Counted from the stretch's first letter, positions 46,348-58,966 are shown. The stretch: DNA of 64,000 bases from Neoarius graeffei (GCF_027579695.1 NC_083596.1:20004255-20068254), one strand, 5' to 3'. Notes: generated by a model not told the origin, from the sequence alone. Made by a program: numbers and translations.

Positions 46348-47952
46348 TAGGGATGCATCGATACGTACAGCAATATCAGGTATTGTTCTGATGCCGTGCT
46401 CATTTACGTCCTCATCAAAATGCTCCGATGCCAACGTCCAATATCAAGTGACACTGACGCAAGCCAATCGAGGACATGAAAGGACAGACCTCCATGGAGA
46501 CGAGAACGTGAAGAAAAGTATTTCGATTCGTTTGTGCATCATTTCTGCACGCAAAATAAAAATGCGCTTCGAGAAGTTAGCGGTTAAGTCTTCTTATTTT
46601 GTTGGACTTTGTAAACGCATTGAGACTTGGAGTAATGCGTCTCCAAGAACGTTTTATTATTAATTATTATTTTTTTAATTCACGTGACATCACTCAGCAC
46701 CTCATTAACCCCCAAACATGTCTGATTTTTTTTCCCCCCATCATTAGTCCGTTCAAAAGAAACGCAATGTTTAACTCCAACCTTAATTTCTTCAAAATGG
46801 TTTGAACATTTAAAGAAAAAAGTTTTTATTTTACGTCTACAAACGAATGAGACATTTTGGACTCATTTGGACATTAATGGGGTGGTGAATGATGTCATCC
46901 ATCAAGCAAATAACATTTAATAACTTCAGGAACAAGAAGATGTGGTCATCACGATCCCCGGCCATGAGCATTTTATGAAGACCTCTTCACACTTACGCCC
47001 TTAAGCCCATTGCTTTAATATTGACTTATGATGGTCGTAAGTGCTAGGACACCTTCATAAAACGCTGCCCAGCTTTTTTCAGTAGTATGAGCATGCAAAG
47101 TTTAATTGATGTAGCTTATGTAGTTTCTGAGAAAACTTGTCTAGATTGAGTCCGTTGTACAAAGTCCAGTAACATAAATCAAGGGCCATAACTCTGAAAA
47201 TAATAATTTCTCGTAAATGATTTTCGAACTCAACTTCGATCATGAATAGTAATATGAACACACAGAGTTTTCATGTAGCTGATGTTTTTCTGAGAAAACT
47301 TGTCCGGATTGAAACGGACAGATAGTAATAATGAAGCACGTATGTTTATTTTGTGTGCCCAAACGAATCAGACATTTTTGGACACATTTGGGTGTTAATG
47401 AAGTGCTGTGCGACGCCACGTCACTAAAACTTAACGGTTCTTATCATATGGAGTCCCGACTTCATACAGCTAAAGGACAAAGCAAAGCAGAGTGCAAACC
47501 GTGCTCCTGTGCATCTTCCAACATCATCCTTAGGGTGTATAAACGGGATCTTTAACAGAGGGCAAAGGTGGCCGATGTGAGCACACAGAGCAGTATCCGC
47601 GAGAGCGGTCTTCACAAATGAGCACAAGGTGCCTCGAATTGCACGAACCAAAGGTATTCGAGAATGTAGAGCCGTGAAGGGAAAACTGGGATACGAGACA
47701 GACAGAAAGAGCAATTCACGTCAGCGAGCACTGAGCACTGAGACATGAACACGTCAGGTCTTTACGCCAAAGGTGCAATTCACGTCATGACCATGTTGTC
47801 CTAATGCTCTGCGTACTCGGGTTTAAACATACCTGAAAACAGCTCTGTAACATCCCTGATTGATTGATACAAAGAAGCTAACTTGCTTTAGTGTTCATAT
47901 CGAAGGGAAGCAGAAAAAAAAAAATCCGAAAAAAGGTACCGATGCATCCCTA
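46348..47952. mobile_element. hAT-like element, decayed
   Basis: The ends TAGGGATGCATCGATACG and the complement of GGTACCGATGCATCCCTA are inverted repeats of the type common to fish hAT elements. The interior has no transposase. It includes two related stretches around 47090 and 47260 (TAGCTGATGTTTTTCTGAGA and similar). No convincing 8-bp duplication is visible. Confidence 0.65.
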
Positions 47953-48487
47953 TTTAAAAAAAAAAAGCTAATCGTTTAATAAATTTTTTTTTACTAATTT
48001 TTGAAAGAAAAAAAAAAAGAAAAACAGAAAGCCATAGAGCATCAACTGCATTTTAATTAAAAACTCCATTATTATTGTTTTTTTTTCCAAGTGCCATGAC
48101 ATACAAAATCAAGAGTTAAATCTTAACCCAGAGCAATATATTAAATAATTTGGATTTATTTTGGGGAGTGAGTTGATATGAAATATTTTCTTCCTATATG
48201 TGCAATTACCATTATAATACACAACTATTTACATTCATGTCGATCTTTAATTCACATGAAACATCAACCAAGTAATGGATAAACCAAATACAAAAAAGGA
48301 TGACATTCATGAAAATAATAACATTAAAAAAAAAAAAAATCAAATTAAAGCCATAGAATTCTTATTTTTGAAAAATATAACGGTTAAGTTCTGTTACAAT
48401 TACAATGACATGGCAAATCAAGATTGCTTCATTTCAAACATAGGCACATAAACGTATTCAGATCTGAGGCTTGGAGAGACTGGAAGT

Positions 48488-48559
48488 CTACTTGGCAGCC
48501 GTCTTGATAGTGGACTTCAGGCACCGAAAGCAGCTAACGCTCTGTATGTACTTGCATTT
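48488..48559 (-). CDS. Candidate terminal host exon 1
   Basis: On the minus strand an acceptor-like AATTTTGTTTACAG is followed by 23 codons reading KCKYIQSVSCFRCLKSTIKT and AAK, then TAG. The segment is phase 0, codon-like and cysteine/lysine-rich, and lies in a TE-poor stretch. I do not recognise the protein. It could be a true last exon or a chance open segment. Confidence 0.35.
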   Translation of the reverse strand, partial: KCKYIQSVSCFRCLKSTIKTAAK

Positions 48560-49915
48560 CTGTAAACAAAATTACTGAAGACTAAAGGGTCTGTGTTTAA
48601 CCTCAACGCCAGTAATATTAACTCATCCCTTTAACTTAGATTCAGTCAGCAATTCAAATAAAAAACAAACAAACAAAAAAACCCAAACCATCCATCATCC
48701 CATCTTCTGTCAGAAGACCAGCACTACCTTCTGGAACGTTCCTTATTCATTAAGATGACGTTATTATTTTTTTTTTCCTTTTAGGCGAGAAGTTTCTTTG
48801 GTGTCAACGACTTTCTAATTAAGTTTACATCCATTAAAGCAAAATGAAATCAAAAAAAGATTTTAATCACAAATCTGAGTCTTGATGTCCTATTGTAATG
48901 AAAAGAAAAAAAAAAAAAAGGACCCCCCCCCCAAAACCTGGAAACCTCCCACCACCATGTCACACTCTTAAGCTTAAAATACCAATACCCTTAATTTCAT
49001 TCATCTAATTCTTCAAACCAGGAAAAAAAAAATTAAAGCAGCTTATCCAAAACAAACAAACAAACAAACTAAGTCAAAGATGATTTCATTCTCCGGTCTG
49101 GAGCAGCCCCACATTTGAAACCAGTCAGTTTGCTGATTGCTTTAAGGCTACAGGTGCCTATGGCACATCAAACCAACACCCCAGGCGTAAATACACGTAT
49201 AACAATATGCATTTTCAAGTGATGGATATACAACAGTATACATGTGATGGAACCATTTAAATAATAACAATAATAATCATAATAATGAGTAATAGTAACG
49301 CTGAGAATAAAACGCTTGAGCGACTCTCTGCGATGCCATCGCTGGTTGGACTGAAATCTCAGGCCGCTCTGATGGATGAGGCTGTGTAGGCCGCTTGTAT
49401 TTTTAGGGCCGATGCGGCGAGAGGTGACCTGCTTTCAAGATGATCGATTGTCTCGCCCGAGGTGCGCTTGAAAAAGAGGAGCATAAATAAAGGGAGGAAG
49501 GAGCGACTTTGCTGAGGGAAATGATGGCAAAGTTGGCACGCGGCACACTTGCCCTGTTTTCAGCGCTGGAACTGCTTCAAGTAAGAAATAAAGAGGGCAT
49601 TATAAAAAAAAAAAATCAAATGGCGCTTTCAAATCAGTGTTGCTAATTCTGATGTCCTTGACTAAAATGACATTAAAAACAAGGAGATCTCTTCTCACGG
49701 TGTTCCTTTTAGATTAAGGAGGGATCCCGTTTCTGGAAGACGCTGCATACGCGTGGGTGTGTGTGGGTGTGTGTGAGAGAGTGTGTGAGAGTGGGTGCGT
49801 GAGTGTGTGTGTAAGAGAGAAAGAGAGGGGGCTTTCCTGGTACACCTTTTACCTGCCCATTAGAAGGCAGCGATGGAGGACACGGACTGCTCCGACAGCC
49901 CCGACTTTCCTCGTC

Positions 49916-49996
49916 TCAGGGAGAAACATTCAGCAGTCTGGTGGATTTATTTGGGTAATTGATGGCCAGGCTGATAGCGGCAATGTTCTTCAGGGC
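49916..49996 (-). CDS. Candidate terminal host exon 2
   Basis: On the minus strand a strong acceptor (TCCTCTTTCTCTCATTGTTT then ATCACACAG) leads into 26 codons beginning ALKNIAAISLAINYPNKSTR, ending LLNVSP then TGA. The phase is 0. It is compatible in phase with the exon candidate at 62674-62745, which also ends phase 0. The protein is not recognised. Confidence 0.42.
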   Translation of the reverse strand, partial: ALKNIAAISLAINYPNKSTRLLNVSP

Positions 49997-50350
49997 CTGT
50001 GTGATAAACAATGAGAGAAAGAGGACATACAAGAAAGAGTATGAATATGAGAAAAGCAGCCAGAGCCTTATTAAAGTTGTTAATCTTGAACATACTACTG
50101 CACAGCTAAAAGCTTGACCAGGAATTGTAGAAGCCTGGAGAAACTGCTCATCTCAGGTATTTATTTATTTTTTTAGAGGAGACAGTAACTAACTACTGTA
50201 TTATACACCTGCCAATTTATCTGTACTGCAATATCATTCCTTTTTTTCCCCTTCCCACTTTCGTTTCTTTCAAAGAATTGTTTGCCATTGCTGTATACAG
50301 TGACTTTGAATATATCTATAACCCCCCATTTAAAAATCAATAAAAATTTG

Positions 50351-51326
50351 GATTAAAAAAAAAAAAACAAGCAGCCAGAGGGATGATGAAGCAAAGTACT
50401 TCAGGTAATTCATCAGACCATTTTACACACCTGTTGCCCTGAGGACACCTACGCAGTAATCAATGGCAGGCACACGAATGACTGTTTTGTTGTAAATGTG
50501 CACTTAAAATTTTTCAGCGTAGGAATAAATCCTGACAAAAACAATTTCCCGAGCCAAAACTAAAGTAGGAGCGTGGCTGTGGACATGGAACGATACACTT
50601 CAGCGCATTTAATTCAGCAGCCTACACTGTGTTCACTTCTCACACACATGAACGCGCGCACACACACACACACACAACCACGCACACAACACCACAACAC
50701 GGACATCTTCCCACCTCTTCTGATCACATCCACACAGGATAATTACTAAAAGCATAAGAGTTAACCACAACCCACACACACGCGCGCATGTTTCTCTTAC
50801 TATCCTTGCGATTACCGTGATTACGCAGCCAATTAATGCTATGCCTACACACACACCTAATCCTAACCTTAACCTTTTGGCTCTTTCAGTTATGTTATGA
50901 AATAAAAGCTGCAGTTTTCCTTGAGAGGACCATCCAAATGTCCCCATAAGGAAAAACTCTTACATTTGGTCCCCATAAAGATATCAATCCATGCCCACGA
51001 TGCATCATGTCCGCTTTGACATTTCCTGTTCTGATGGTTAGATTGCAGCAGCAGCGACTGTTCAGTTGTTTTAAAAACCACTGCAGGAAAACTTTTTTTT
51101 TTTAAGAGGAGGACAGTGAGGTTTGTGATTTTTATGGCAAATCCTGAAGAGACAGAAGTGCCAACATTGCTTGCAAAAAAACTTTAAAATCAGGCAGACA
51201 GAGGAGAAAAAACCCTTGCAAAAAACAAAACAAAAAAACCCCTGATCCTTTTCACCACAAAACCCTCCATATGAATATACTGTATAAGCTTGCTTACAAT
51301 AAATAAACAAACAAAACCCCCTCAAC
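50351..51326. other. No recognised gene; short CA runs near 50657
   Basis: CA-rich patches and A/T homopolymers only. Confidence 0.4.
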
Positions 51327-52395
51327 CTACAATTCCTACTCGGAAAGTTGAGAAAGTTAACTAACCACAGTTAGCTAGTTAATTTGTCAACATGAGATGT
51401 CTACACTCCCCCCCCAGTTTGTAGCTAGAGGTTGCTTAAACAAACAAATAAGCAAAAACAAACAAGCAAACCCAATGCTCAACCTACAATTCCCACTCAG
51501 AAAGTTGCAAACCTTAGCTAACCAGTTAGCTAGTTAATTTATTGCCAACGAGGTGTCGACACTCCCCCCCCTCCCAGTTTGTAGCTAGAGGTTGTGTATT
51601 TATATTTAAAACAAACAAACAAACAAACAAAACAAAAAAAACAAAACCAACACCCCCCCCAAAAAAAAACAAAAAACAACCCCCAACCTACAATTCCCAC
51701 CTCAGACAGTTGAGAAAGTTAGCTAACCAGTTAGCTACTTAATTTGTTGCTAACATGGTGTCCACACTTCTCCCCAGTTTGTAGCTAGAGGCCATTTAAA
51801 CAAACAAACAAACAAACAAACAAACAAACCACCCTAATGGTCACCCTACAATTCCCACTCAGAACGTTGAGAAAGTTAGCTAATTAATTTATTGCCAATG
51901 AGGTGTTGACACTCCCCCCCCCCCCCCCCAGTTTGTAGCTAGAGGTTGTGTATTTATATTTAAAAACAAACAAAAAACCCAAAATGAAAATCAAACCCCA
52001 ACCCGACCTACAATTCCCACTCAGTTGAGAAAGTTAGCTAACCAGTTAGCTAATTAATTTGTTGCCAATGAGGCATCCACACTTTCCCTCCCAGTTTGTA
52101 GCTAGAGGTTTTTGTATTTATATATTCAAACAAACAAACAAAAAACCCTCAACCTACAATTCCCACTTAGACAACTGAGAAAGTTAGCTAACCAGTTAGC
52201 TAGTTAATTTGTTGCCAATATATTGTCCATTGCTTTCCTCCCAATTTGTAGCTAGAGATTGTTTAAACAAACCCAATGCTCAACCTTCAATTCCCACTCA
52301 AAGTTGAGAAAGTTAGCTAACCAGTTAGCTAATTAATTTGTCGCCAACATGGTGTCCATGTTTTCCCCCAGTTTGTAGCTAGAGGTTGTTTAAAA
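51327..52395. repeat. Tandem array of about seven variable-length units
   Basis: Units begin CCTACAATTCCCACTCAG near 51327, 51483, 51688, 51846, 52008, 52153 and 52284. Each holds GTTAGCTAACCAGTTAGCTA, a C run, CAGTTTGTAGCTAGAGGTT and a CAAA tract. Unit length varies from about 130 to 205 bp, mainly through the C and CAAA tracts. Confidence 0.9.
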
Positions 52396-52539
52396 AAAAC
52401 CCACACATTATTCTGAGTTCCAACTTCCCATTTCCGTATTAAGTCGAACACAGCATGAGCCAGCTAGTAAGTTCCCTCTCCTCCCCTCATTTTTCTCCCC
52501 AAACTGGTCACCTGCCAATTCCTAGCCAGCTCTCCCAGA

Positions 52540-52770
52540 TCATACACCAGCTACCAACTGGCGAGAGTGAAGACGAACATGTGCTTCCTCTGACACATGA
52601 AGCCAGCCGACCACATCCTCACATACTGCATCACACAGCAAAGTGTCCTCTATCTGCCCTCTTCCACATACATGACCTTACAGATGCCCACGATTGGCTA
52701 GTGTCACTATGATTGACAGGAGGAGATGGCCACAGATGGTTGTGGGATCCAAACTCTTCACGACAGAGTG
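52540..52770. repeat. Dispersed repeat related to 33950-34165
   Basis: The stretch reads ACCAACTGGCGAGAGTGAAG, GTGCTTCCTCTGACACATGA and GATTGGCTAGTGTCACTATG, a phrase order common in fish genomes as recalled. The remainder up to 53289 is homopolymer-rich with nothing recognised. Confidence 0.5.
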
Positions 52771-53289
52771 AACACTTTTCTGTTGTGCCACATGGAAGTT
52801 CAGCTAGCAAGCAAATTTGTTACCTCAACCCCCCCCCCCCCATGTGAGCCAAACAACAGTAAGAAAAATTTCTTCTAATTAAAAAAAAAAAAAAAAGTTC
52901 CTCCATTTTTTTTTACTGACCAAAATTTCACGGTTCTCTTTTTTTTTTTTTATTGGATCAAAGACTGAGGCTTGTGTATTCCCCAGTTGAGGTTTACCGA
53001 GATAAAACCAATGTGAAGTGAAAGTCACCACTGGCAGAAACCAATCACATTTTTCACCACATCCTGTCTCTTTTCCCATTCAGTGACGTGACTTTGCTGT
53101 AGCTAAACCGTTGATGACAGCACCTCTGGAAACAATATCAACTGGGTTTAAAAAAAAAAAAAGAAAAAAAATAAGTTGGCCATTTCTTTCACCTGCGCAA
53201 ACAGTTGTTATCCTTGCTAACGGCGGAGGAAATCACAAGAAGCAAATTCATAATTTAAAATATTTATAGTATTTTATACATACTATATA

Positions 53290-53909
53290 CACTCACTATC
53301 CACTTTATTATTAGGAACACCTGCACATTCATCCAGTTATGAAATCATGCAGTTAACTAATCAGCCAAATCATGGAGCATAAAGCCAAAGAAACCACATT
53401 TCCCCCGTTCTGATGTCTCATCTCATTATCTCTAGCCGCTTTATCCTTCTACAGGGTCGCAGGCAAGCTGAAGCCTATCCCAGCTGACTACGGGCGAAAG
53501 GCGGGGTACACCCTGGACAAGTCGCCAGGTCATCACAGGGCTGACACATAGACACAGACAACCATTCACACTCACATTCACACCTACGGTCAATTTAGAG
53601 TCACCAGTTAACCTAACCTGCATGTCTTTGGACTGTGGGGGAAACCGGAGCACCCGGAGGAAACCCACGCGGACACGGGGAGAACATGCAAACTCCACAC
53701 AGAAAGGCCCTCGCCGGCCCCGGGGCTCGAACCCAGGACCTTCTTGCTGTGAGGCGACAGCGCTACCGTTCTGATGTTTGATGTGAATATTAACTGAAGC
53801 TCTTGACGTGCATCTGTAGGATTTTTGCATTGAGCTGCTGCAATGTGATTGGCTGATGTGGCATGAATGTGCATATGTATTGTGTTCCTAATAAAGTGGG
53901 CAGCAAGTG
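53290..53909. mobile_element. Family C Tc1-type MITE split by a SINE
   Basis: The ends CACTCACTATCCACTTTATT and CTAATAAAGTGGGCAGCAAG are inverted, flanked by TA. Without the SINE the element is about 260 bp. Confidence 0.83.
53417..53765 (-). mobile_element. SINE family S1, 5'-truncated, nested
   Basis: This minus-strand copy has a duplication CCGTTCTGATGT at 53405-53416 and 53766-53777. The head stops at CGACAGCGCTA, so the A box and first 20-25 bases are missing. It is otherwise nearly identical to copies at 794 and 56552. Confidence 0.95.
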
Positions 53910-54442
53910 TATATTTATGCTACCCAACACATCATAATACGTAGACACTAAGACAGGCTTATTTATTTATTTCAGTTATTCCACGAAATCAAGTCGTACA
54001 TGAGCTGATAGCTATACGCCATGTATGACGAGATTGAGCAGAATAACCGTTTTATTCTATCCATTCACTGGATTTTGAGAAACTGAGCATTTTTATTTGT
54101 ATTTTTTGCAAATTCGATAAATAAAAACTTTATACGAAACAGCTGACAAAATCATTTCTGCTTCGAATGAAAACAAACCGGCAAAATGACAGTAGGAATT
54201 TGTGAAAAATGTGAAAATAATAATTATTGGAAAAAAAATACCTTCTTACCATCAAATATTTTCATTCCATATTTTGTTGCTTTTTTTTTTTTGTATTTTT
54301 TTTTTAGGCTTTGTTTTTGAGTAGAGTTTTTAATTTCGTCCTCGGTTGGTTCAGCAACACGCTCTGCCATCTTGTTTTAGTCGTAGAGTAGCCAACCAGA
54401 GCGTGCTCATATCCAGTGAACATGGATTAAGAAAGAACGAAC
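53910..54442. other. No recognised gene
   Basis: AT-rich with T homopolymers. Confidence 0.4.
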
Positions 54443-54825
54443 CAACAAACAACTTTATTCACCACACACTTGTGAAATTCCTCTCTGCATTTAACCCATC
54501 TGAAGCAATGAACACACATATGCGCACACACACACACACGTGAGCAACAAGCACACACACATACCCAGAGCAGTGGGCAGCCATGCTAACAGCGCCCGGG
54601 GAGCAGTTGGGAGTTCGGTGCCTCGCCCAAGGCCGTCCCATATTAACCTAACCGCATGCCTTTGGACTGTGGAGGAAACTGGAGCACCCGGAGGAAACCC
54701 ACGCAGACACGGGGAGAACATGCAAACTCCACACAGAAAGGCCCTCGCCGGCCACTGGGCTCGAACCCAGAACCTTCTTGCTGTAAGGCGACTGTGCTAA
54801 CCACTACACCACCGTGCCGCCCACA
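54443..54825 (-). mobile_element. SINE with S1 head and third 3' module, second copy
   Basis: On the minus strand it matches the arrangement at 42400-42757: S1 head, first body part, then the module containing GGGCGCTGTTAGCATGGCTG and GGGTTAAATGCAGAGAGGAA. This supports the module as a real subfamily feature. Confidence 0.87.
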
Positions 54826-54871
54826 CAATTTATTTATTAAATAAATAAATGGATAGTGTGTGTATATGTAT

Positions 54872-55215
54872 GGTGACAATTTTCTACATTGTAGAACAAT
54901 ACTGAAAATGTTAAAACTTTGCAATAACATATGAAACATGTAAACAAACAAACAAAACAACAACAACCAGCTTCATGAGGTACAGTAGTCACCTGGAATG
55001 CTTTTTAATTAAAAGGTGCCTCGTCAAAAGTTAATTAGTGCAATTTCTTGCCTTCTTAATGCGTCTGAGATCAAACAGTAAATAATAAAAATACAGTAAA
55101 CAGCCCGATTCAACAACTGTAGCAATCCATATTATGTCAGGATCCGCGACACTAAGTAAAGAGAAACGAACCCTATGAATGAGTAGGTGTGTCCAAACTT
55201 TGGACTGGTACTGTA
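54872..55215. mobile_element. Family B MITE, partial
   Basis: It begins inside the left arm (TTTTCTACATTGTAGAACAA) and ends at the GGACTGGTACTG terminus. It retains the CAGCTTCATGAGG site that carries a SINE at 23980-24373. Confidence 0.82.
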
Positions 55216-55924
55216 TGTATATTTCTGTGTCCTTTTTAGCCTCACAATCACCCTTCAAAAGCCTGACCACTGATCCTATTATCATTACAAGCTTAAAAGC
55301 TTCACCTCCTTCCTGTCTCATTGTCAGTCAGGTTTTTCTTTTGTCGCTTTCTTTCCTCCTTTCTGAATTTACGATGCACTGCAAAACACGTGTGTAATAA
55401 CCAAAGGCAAGATTCAATTTGATATGAATGTCTCCGTTTCTAGACAACCTTCCAATACCAAGTGCACTTTTCAGGAATGACTGTTATTAAACTCAACCCA
55501 GCAGCGCTGCAGGACCATTATTCCACTGAATATAGGCAAGGAGAAAACCAAACACAGCCGTAACAGTCTCATTAACTTTTCACCATATGGAGCACACAAT
55601 AATGGTCTTTCAACAGCATATGGAAACAAGATCACGTGGGCAAAGTTTATCTGCTCGATCCTTCCCATTCAAAACCTCACGTATGTCGACATAGGTTAAT
55701 AGTCATGACACACGCAGTCACGCATGCTCCGGGCTGTGTGCTTCCTTTATTCGCCTTTAAAAAAAACAAAACAAAAAAACAAACAAACAAAAAAACCCCC
55801 ACAACAGCACTAGATGTGTTGACATTTTTAAATGTTAAAATAAATATAAAACTTCTACCATGTTCATCAGCAAAGCACCTATTTAAACAGGAAATCCACC
55901 CCGTACGGCATGCATTTTAATCTT
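55216..55924. other. No recognised gene
   Basis: Short frames and CAAA runs only. Confidence 0.4.
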
Positions 55925-56420
55925 CGAATTCTGTACCTACATGTGTACCCCAGAAGAACACTGGTACCTGTGAATGTGGATTGTGTTACGGAGTCGTCAT
56001 ATTTCTACACTGGCTAGGTTTTGTCACTGTTGAATTTTACCGCCATCTACTGGATTTTAAAATCGATGGCATTGTTGAGCGAAGACTTCCACCAAAGCCC
56101 AATCCTACATCTCGCAAGTTAGCAAAAGGCCCAGGACGCAGATGCACTCCAAATTTAAATCCATTTTCCTTGGCCCATGCCACACCCCCACACCCTTGTG
56201 CCAAGTTTCAAGATTGGTTTTGTACAATCCGGCTTACAGTCAAACAAACCACACTGAAAACACAACCTCCTTGGTGGAGGTGATAATGTAATGCTTGTCC
56301 ACTTTTTTTCCAGTATTTTATGTTGTCAGGGGGCGGGGCTAAAACGCGAGGACGGTAGAGCAGTCTTTAGTAGCGGTTTCCCCTGGATTATTTACAAACA
56401 GGAGCAACGGGACATTAAAG
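55925..56420 (+). repeat. Unclassified dispersed repeat U, uninterrupted copy
   Basis: About 500 bp, present in inverted orientation at 58540-60335. Shared landmarks are GCCATCTACTGGATTTTAAA, TCAGTGTGGTTTGACTGTAA (as complement) and the TTATTTACAAACAGGAGCAA end. The class is unknown. It provides the empty site for the hAT insertion at 58967. Confidence 0.8.
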
Positions 56421-56551
56421 ATTTGTTTTACAATGAAATCGAGTTGACTTTAAAAGTGTATGTAATGCCTTATTGTAATGCTTTAAAATGAATATATATC
56501 AAATCAATAGTAACGACCAAAATGAATTAATAAATCAGGGGGGAAAATAAT

Positions 56552-56917
56552 CTCATTATCTCTATCCGCTTTATCCTTCTACAGGGTCGCAGGCAAGCTG
56601 GAGCCTATCCCAGCTGACTACGGGCGAAAGGCGGGGTACACCCTGGACAAGTCGCCAGGTCATCGCAGGGCTGACACATAGACACAGACAACCATTCACA
56701 CTCACATTCACACCTACGGTCAATTTAGAGTCACCAGTTAGCCTAACCTGCATGTCTTTGGACTGTGGGGGAAACCGGAGCACCCGGAGGAAACCCACGC
56801 GGACACGGGGAGAACATGCAAACTCCACACAGAAAGGCCCTCGCCGGCCCCGGGGCTCGAACCCGGACCTTCTTGCTGTGAGGCGACAGCGCTAACTACT
56901 ACACCACCGTGCCGCCC
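56552..56917 (-). mobile_element. SINE family S1, full length
   Basis: This minus-strand copy has a duplication GGAAAATAAT at 56542-56551 and 56918-56927. It is one of the best-preserved copies in the window. Confidence 0.95.
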
Positions 56918-57109
56918 GGAAAATAATATTAATTATTTTATTATTAAGCACAAAACTAATCGATAAATTGTGGCGTTTGGATCCTGGAAAAAGGCAGCCT
57001 TGCCTCAGGGCTAATCTCGCATGACATCACGCGTGGAGCCCTGGTTATCTGGGTCATTTCCGTTCATCTGACTCTGTGCTAGTTTATTCGCTGAAATCTT
57101 ACAAAAATA

Positions 57110-57262
57110 ATGATGGGAAAGCACTGCGTTGTGTTTGGATGTTCAAATCCATATAGAACAGGACGTTCAGTTCACGAATTTCCGAGAAATGACACTAATC
57201 TAAAGCGACAGTGGGTGAGGTTTGATCAAAACGAAGCGGGCAGATTTCGTGTCGCCTACTAA
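57110..57262 (+). pseudogene. THAP domain N-terminal fragment
   Basis: A 50-codon frame opens MMGKHCVVFGCSNPYRTGRS, giving the first zinc pair C-x4-C, then HEFP and LKRQWVRF in the usual THAP order. It stops at TAA before the C-x2-H half. This may be the end of an exon whose donor is worn, or a truncated transposon remnant. The neighbouring minus-strand frame at 57517-57852 may belong to the same element. Confidence 0.68.
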
Positions 57263-57516
57263 TAATAAATCTGATTCATCAAGTGTTCATCACCACCAGA
57301 ACGACCACATGGGAATTACTGGAGCAAAAAAGAAACCCATTTATTTAATAAATGACATTTGATCTGACGTTGACAGTTTGTCGATTCCCCTATTAAATCG
57401 CCCACTTCATATTTTATTTCAATAATTACACTGAATAAGTGTAGGTTTTAAAGATTATATTTCTGCATTTATTGAGGTACATGTAAATATTTTCCCTAAA
57501 TTTTGCAGAGGCCAGA

Positions 57517-57852
57517 TTAGAATAAAAATCCACAAACCAATCTGTTTCCAATTCTCTCTGGCTGGTGGTGTGCTATCGGCGCTGAGCGGGACTGTCGTGA
57601 ACTGACATCTGTTTCTTGTCTTGGGGGCTTGAAAAGATGACCATTTACTCCGGAATATCCTTGATAATCATCTGCTCCTTCATGCGACATAAGAATCCCA
57701 ATCACTATCAGAATTCTCTCCAAAACATGATTCCATATCGAGACTGGTCTAACCACTGCTGCGCACGTGAACAAAACTGATACCTGGACTGTTACACGTG
57801 TGACGTCACGCACCGCTTCGGGATCTTCCGGATCAGTCTCGGCAGATTCCAT
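57517..57852 (-). pseudogene. Open frame possibly from the THAP-bearing element
   Basis: A 111-codon minus-strand frame opens MESAETDPEDPEAVRDVTRV. In an adjacent frame around 57735-57680 it reads an acidic serine/aspartate stretch (GENSDSDWDSYVA), and the main frame then reads DDYQGYSGVNGHLFKPPRQE. Acidic segments followed by a GY-FEP-like motif occur in proteins encoded by fish THAP transposons, as recalled. No catalytic motif is present. Confidence 0.35.
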
Positions 57853-58494
57853 GAAAATCGGCTGAATTTATTGATTTTTCCATTAATTTATGGCCTTTTG
57901 GATCAGCTATGGTTCGAAAACACATGGTCAATCAACATAATGATTGTTGCCTTGTACAAGGAAAAAAAAAAAAGCGGGGTTTAGGGACATTAAATTCACT
58001 TTAACTTTTCATTTCAACTTCTTTCAACATTATGTTGGTCAATCTTTTCACTCTGCTTCACAATTTCAACTTCTGATCATGGTCCCAGTGAGATACGGCC
58101 CTCACTTTATTTATATCTATTTAAAGAGAGCGATGCAGCAGCACTTTAGTCTGTCCAGCTCTCTCACTTCCTTATCTGTAAACTTTGCTGAGACAGATCA
58201 GGTCACCTATCATGGCGTCGATCTTGAGCCGAGCTGTAACTCAGTGCAACTGGGGCGTACATCAGCATTGCATTCTGTAACACGGAGTCCAACTTTTGCT
58301 GCCTCCACTACCTCGACTTTGCTGGCTCGTTCATTAGTACGACATTAAAATGTTGCTTAAAAATTAGTCATCAGAAAAGAAGCTCTTTTTTTGTTGTTGT
58401 TGGTTTTACAAGCCGACAGTGCAACCTGCTCACTATTCACTAATTCACTCAGCTTTGTGATGTTGTTCTTGCTTGAAAACAGATATTCCTGTCC
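57853..58494. other. No recognised gene
   Basis: A frame at 57944-58348 has no recognised motif. Confidence 0.4.
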
Positions 58495-58966
58495 CGTATG
58501 GACTGTTGCCAGGCAATGCCACAACAAGCAAATCATCCCTTTTCAACTGTTGCTCCTGTTTATAAATAATCCAGGGGAAATCTCTACACTACTAAAGACT
58601 GCTCTTCCTTCCTCGTGTTTAAGCCCCACCCCCGGCAACATAACAAAATACTGAAAAAAAAGTAAACAAGTGTTACATCACCACCTCCATGCCAAGGAGG
58701 TTGTGTTTTCAGTGTGGTTTGACTGTAAGCCGGATTGCGTAAAACCAACCTTGAAACTTGGTGGAAGGGTGTGGCATAGACCAAGGAAGAAGAAATTTAA
58801 TTTGGAGTGCATCCGAGTCCCGGACCTTTTACTAACTTGCGAGATACAGTATTGGGTTTTGGCGGAAGTCAACACTCAACAATGCCATACATCTTAAAAT
58901 CTAGTAGATGGCAGTAAAATTCAACAGTGACGAAACATAACCAACATAGAAAAACGATGACTCCAT
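58495..58966 (-). repeat. Unclassified dispersed repeat U, left part of inverted copy
   Basis: Inverted match to 55990-56420. It is interrupted at 58966 by the hAT element and continues at 60279-60335. Confidence 0.78.

Larger units (their letters stand above)
47990..50350. other. TE-poor block, possible 3' region of a host gene
   Basis: Unlike its surroundings this 2.3 kb contains no recognised SINE, MITE or transposon end, only homopolymer and CAAA runs. A run of mixed-composition sequence at 49310-49580 and two candidate exons suggest conserved or transcribed host DNA. This is an inference. Confidence 0.35.

Noticed and set aside
46348..47952. 8-bp duplication for the hAT-like element
   Set aside because: Flanks (CAAAATAA and TTTAAAAA) do not match; left as a decayed element without a confirmed target-site duplication.
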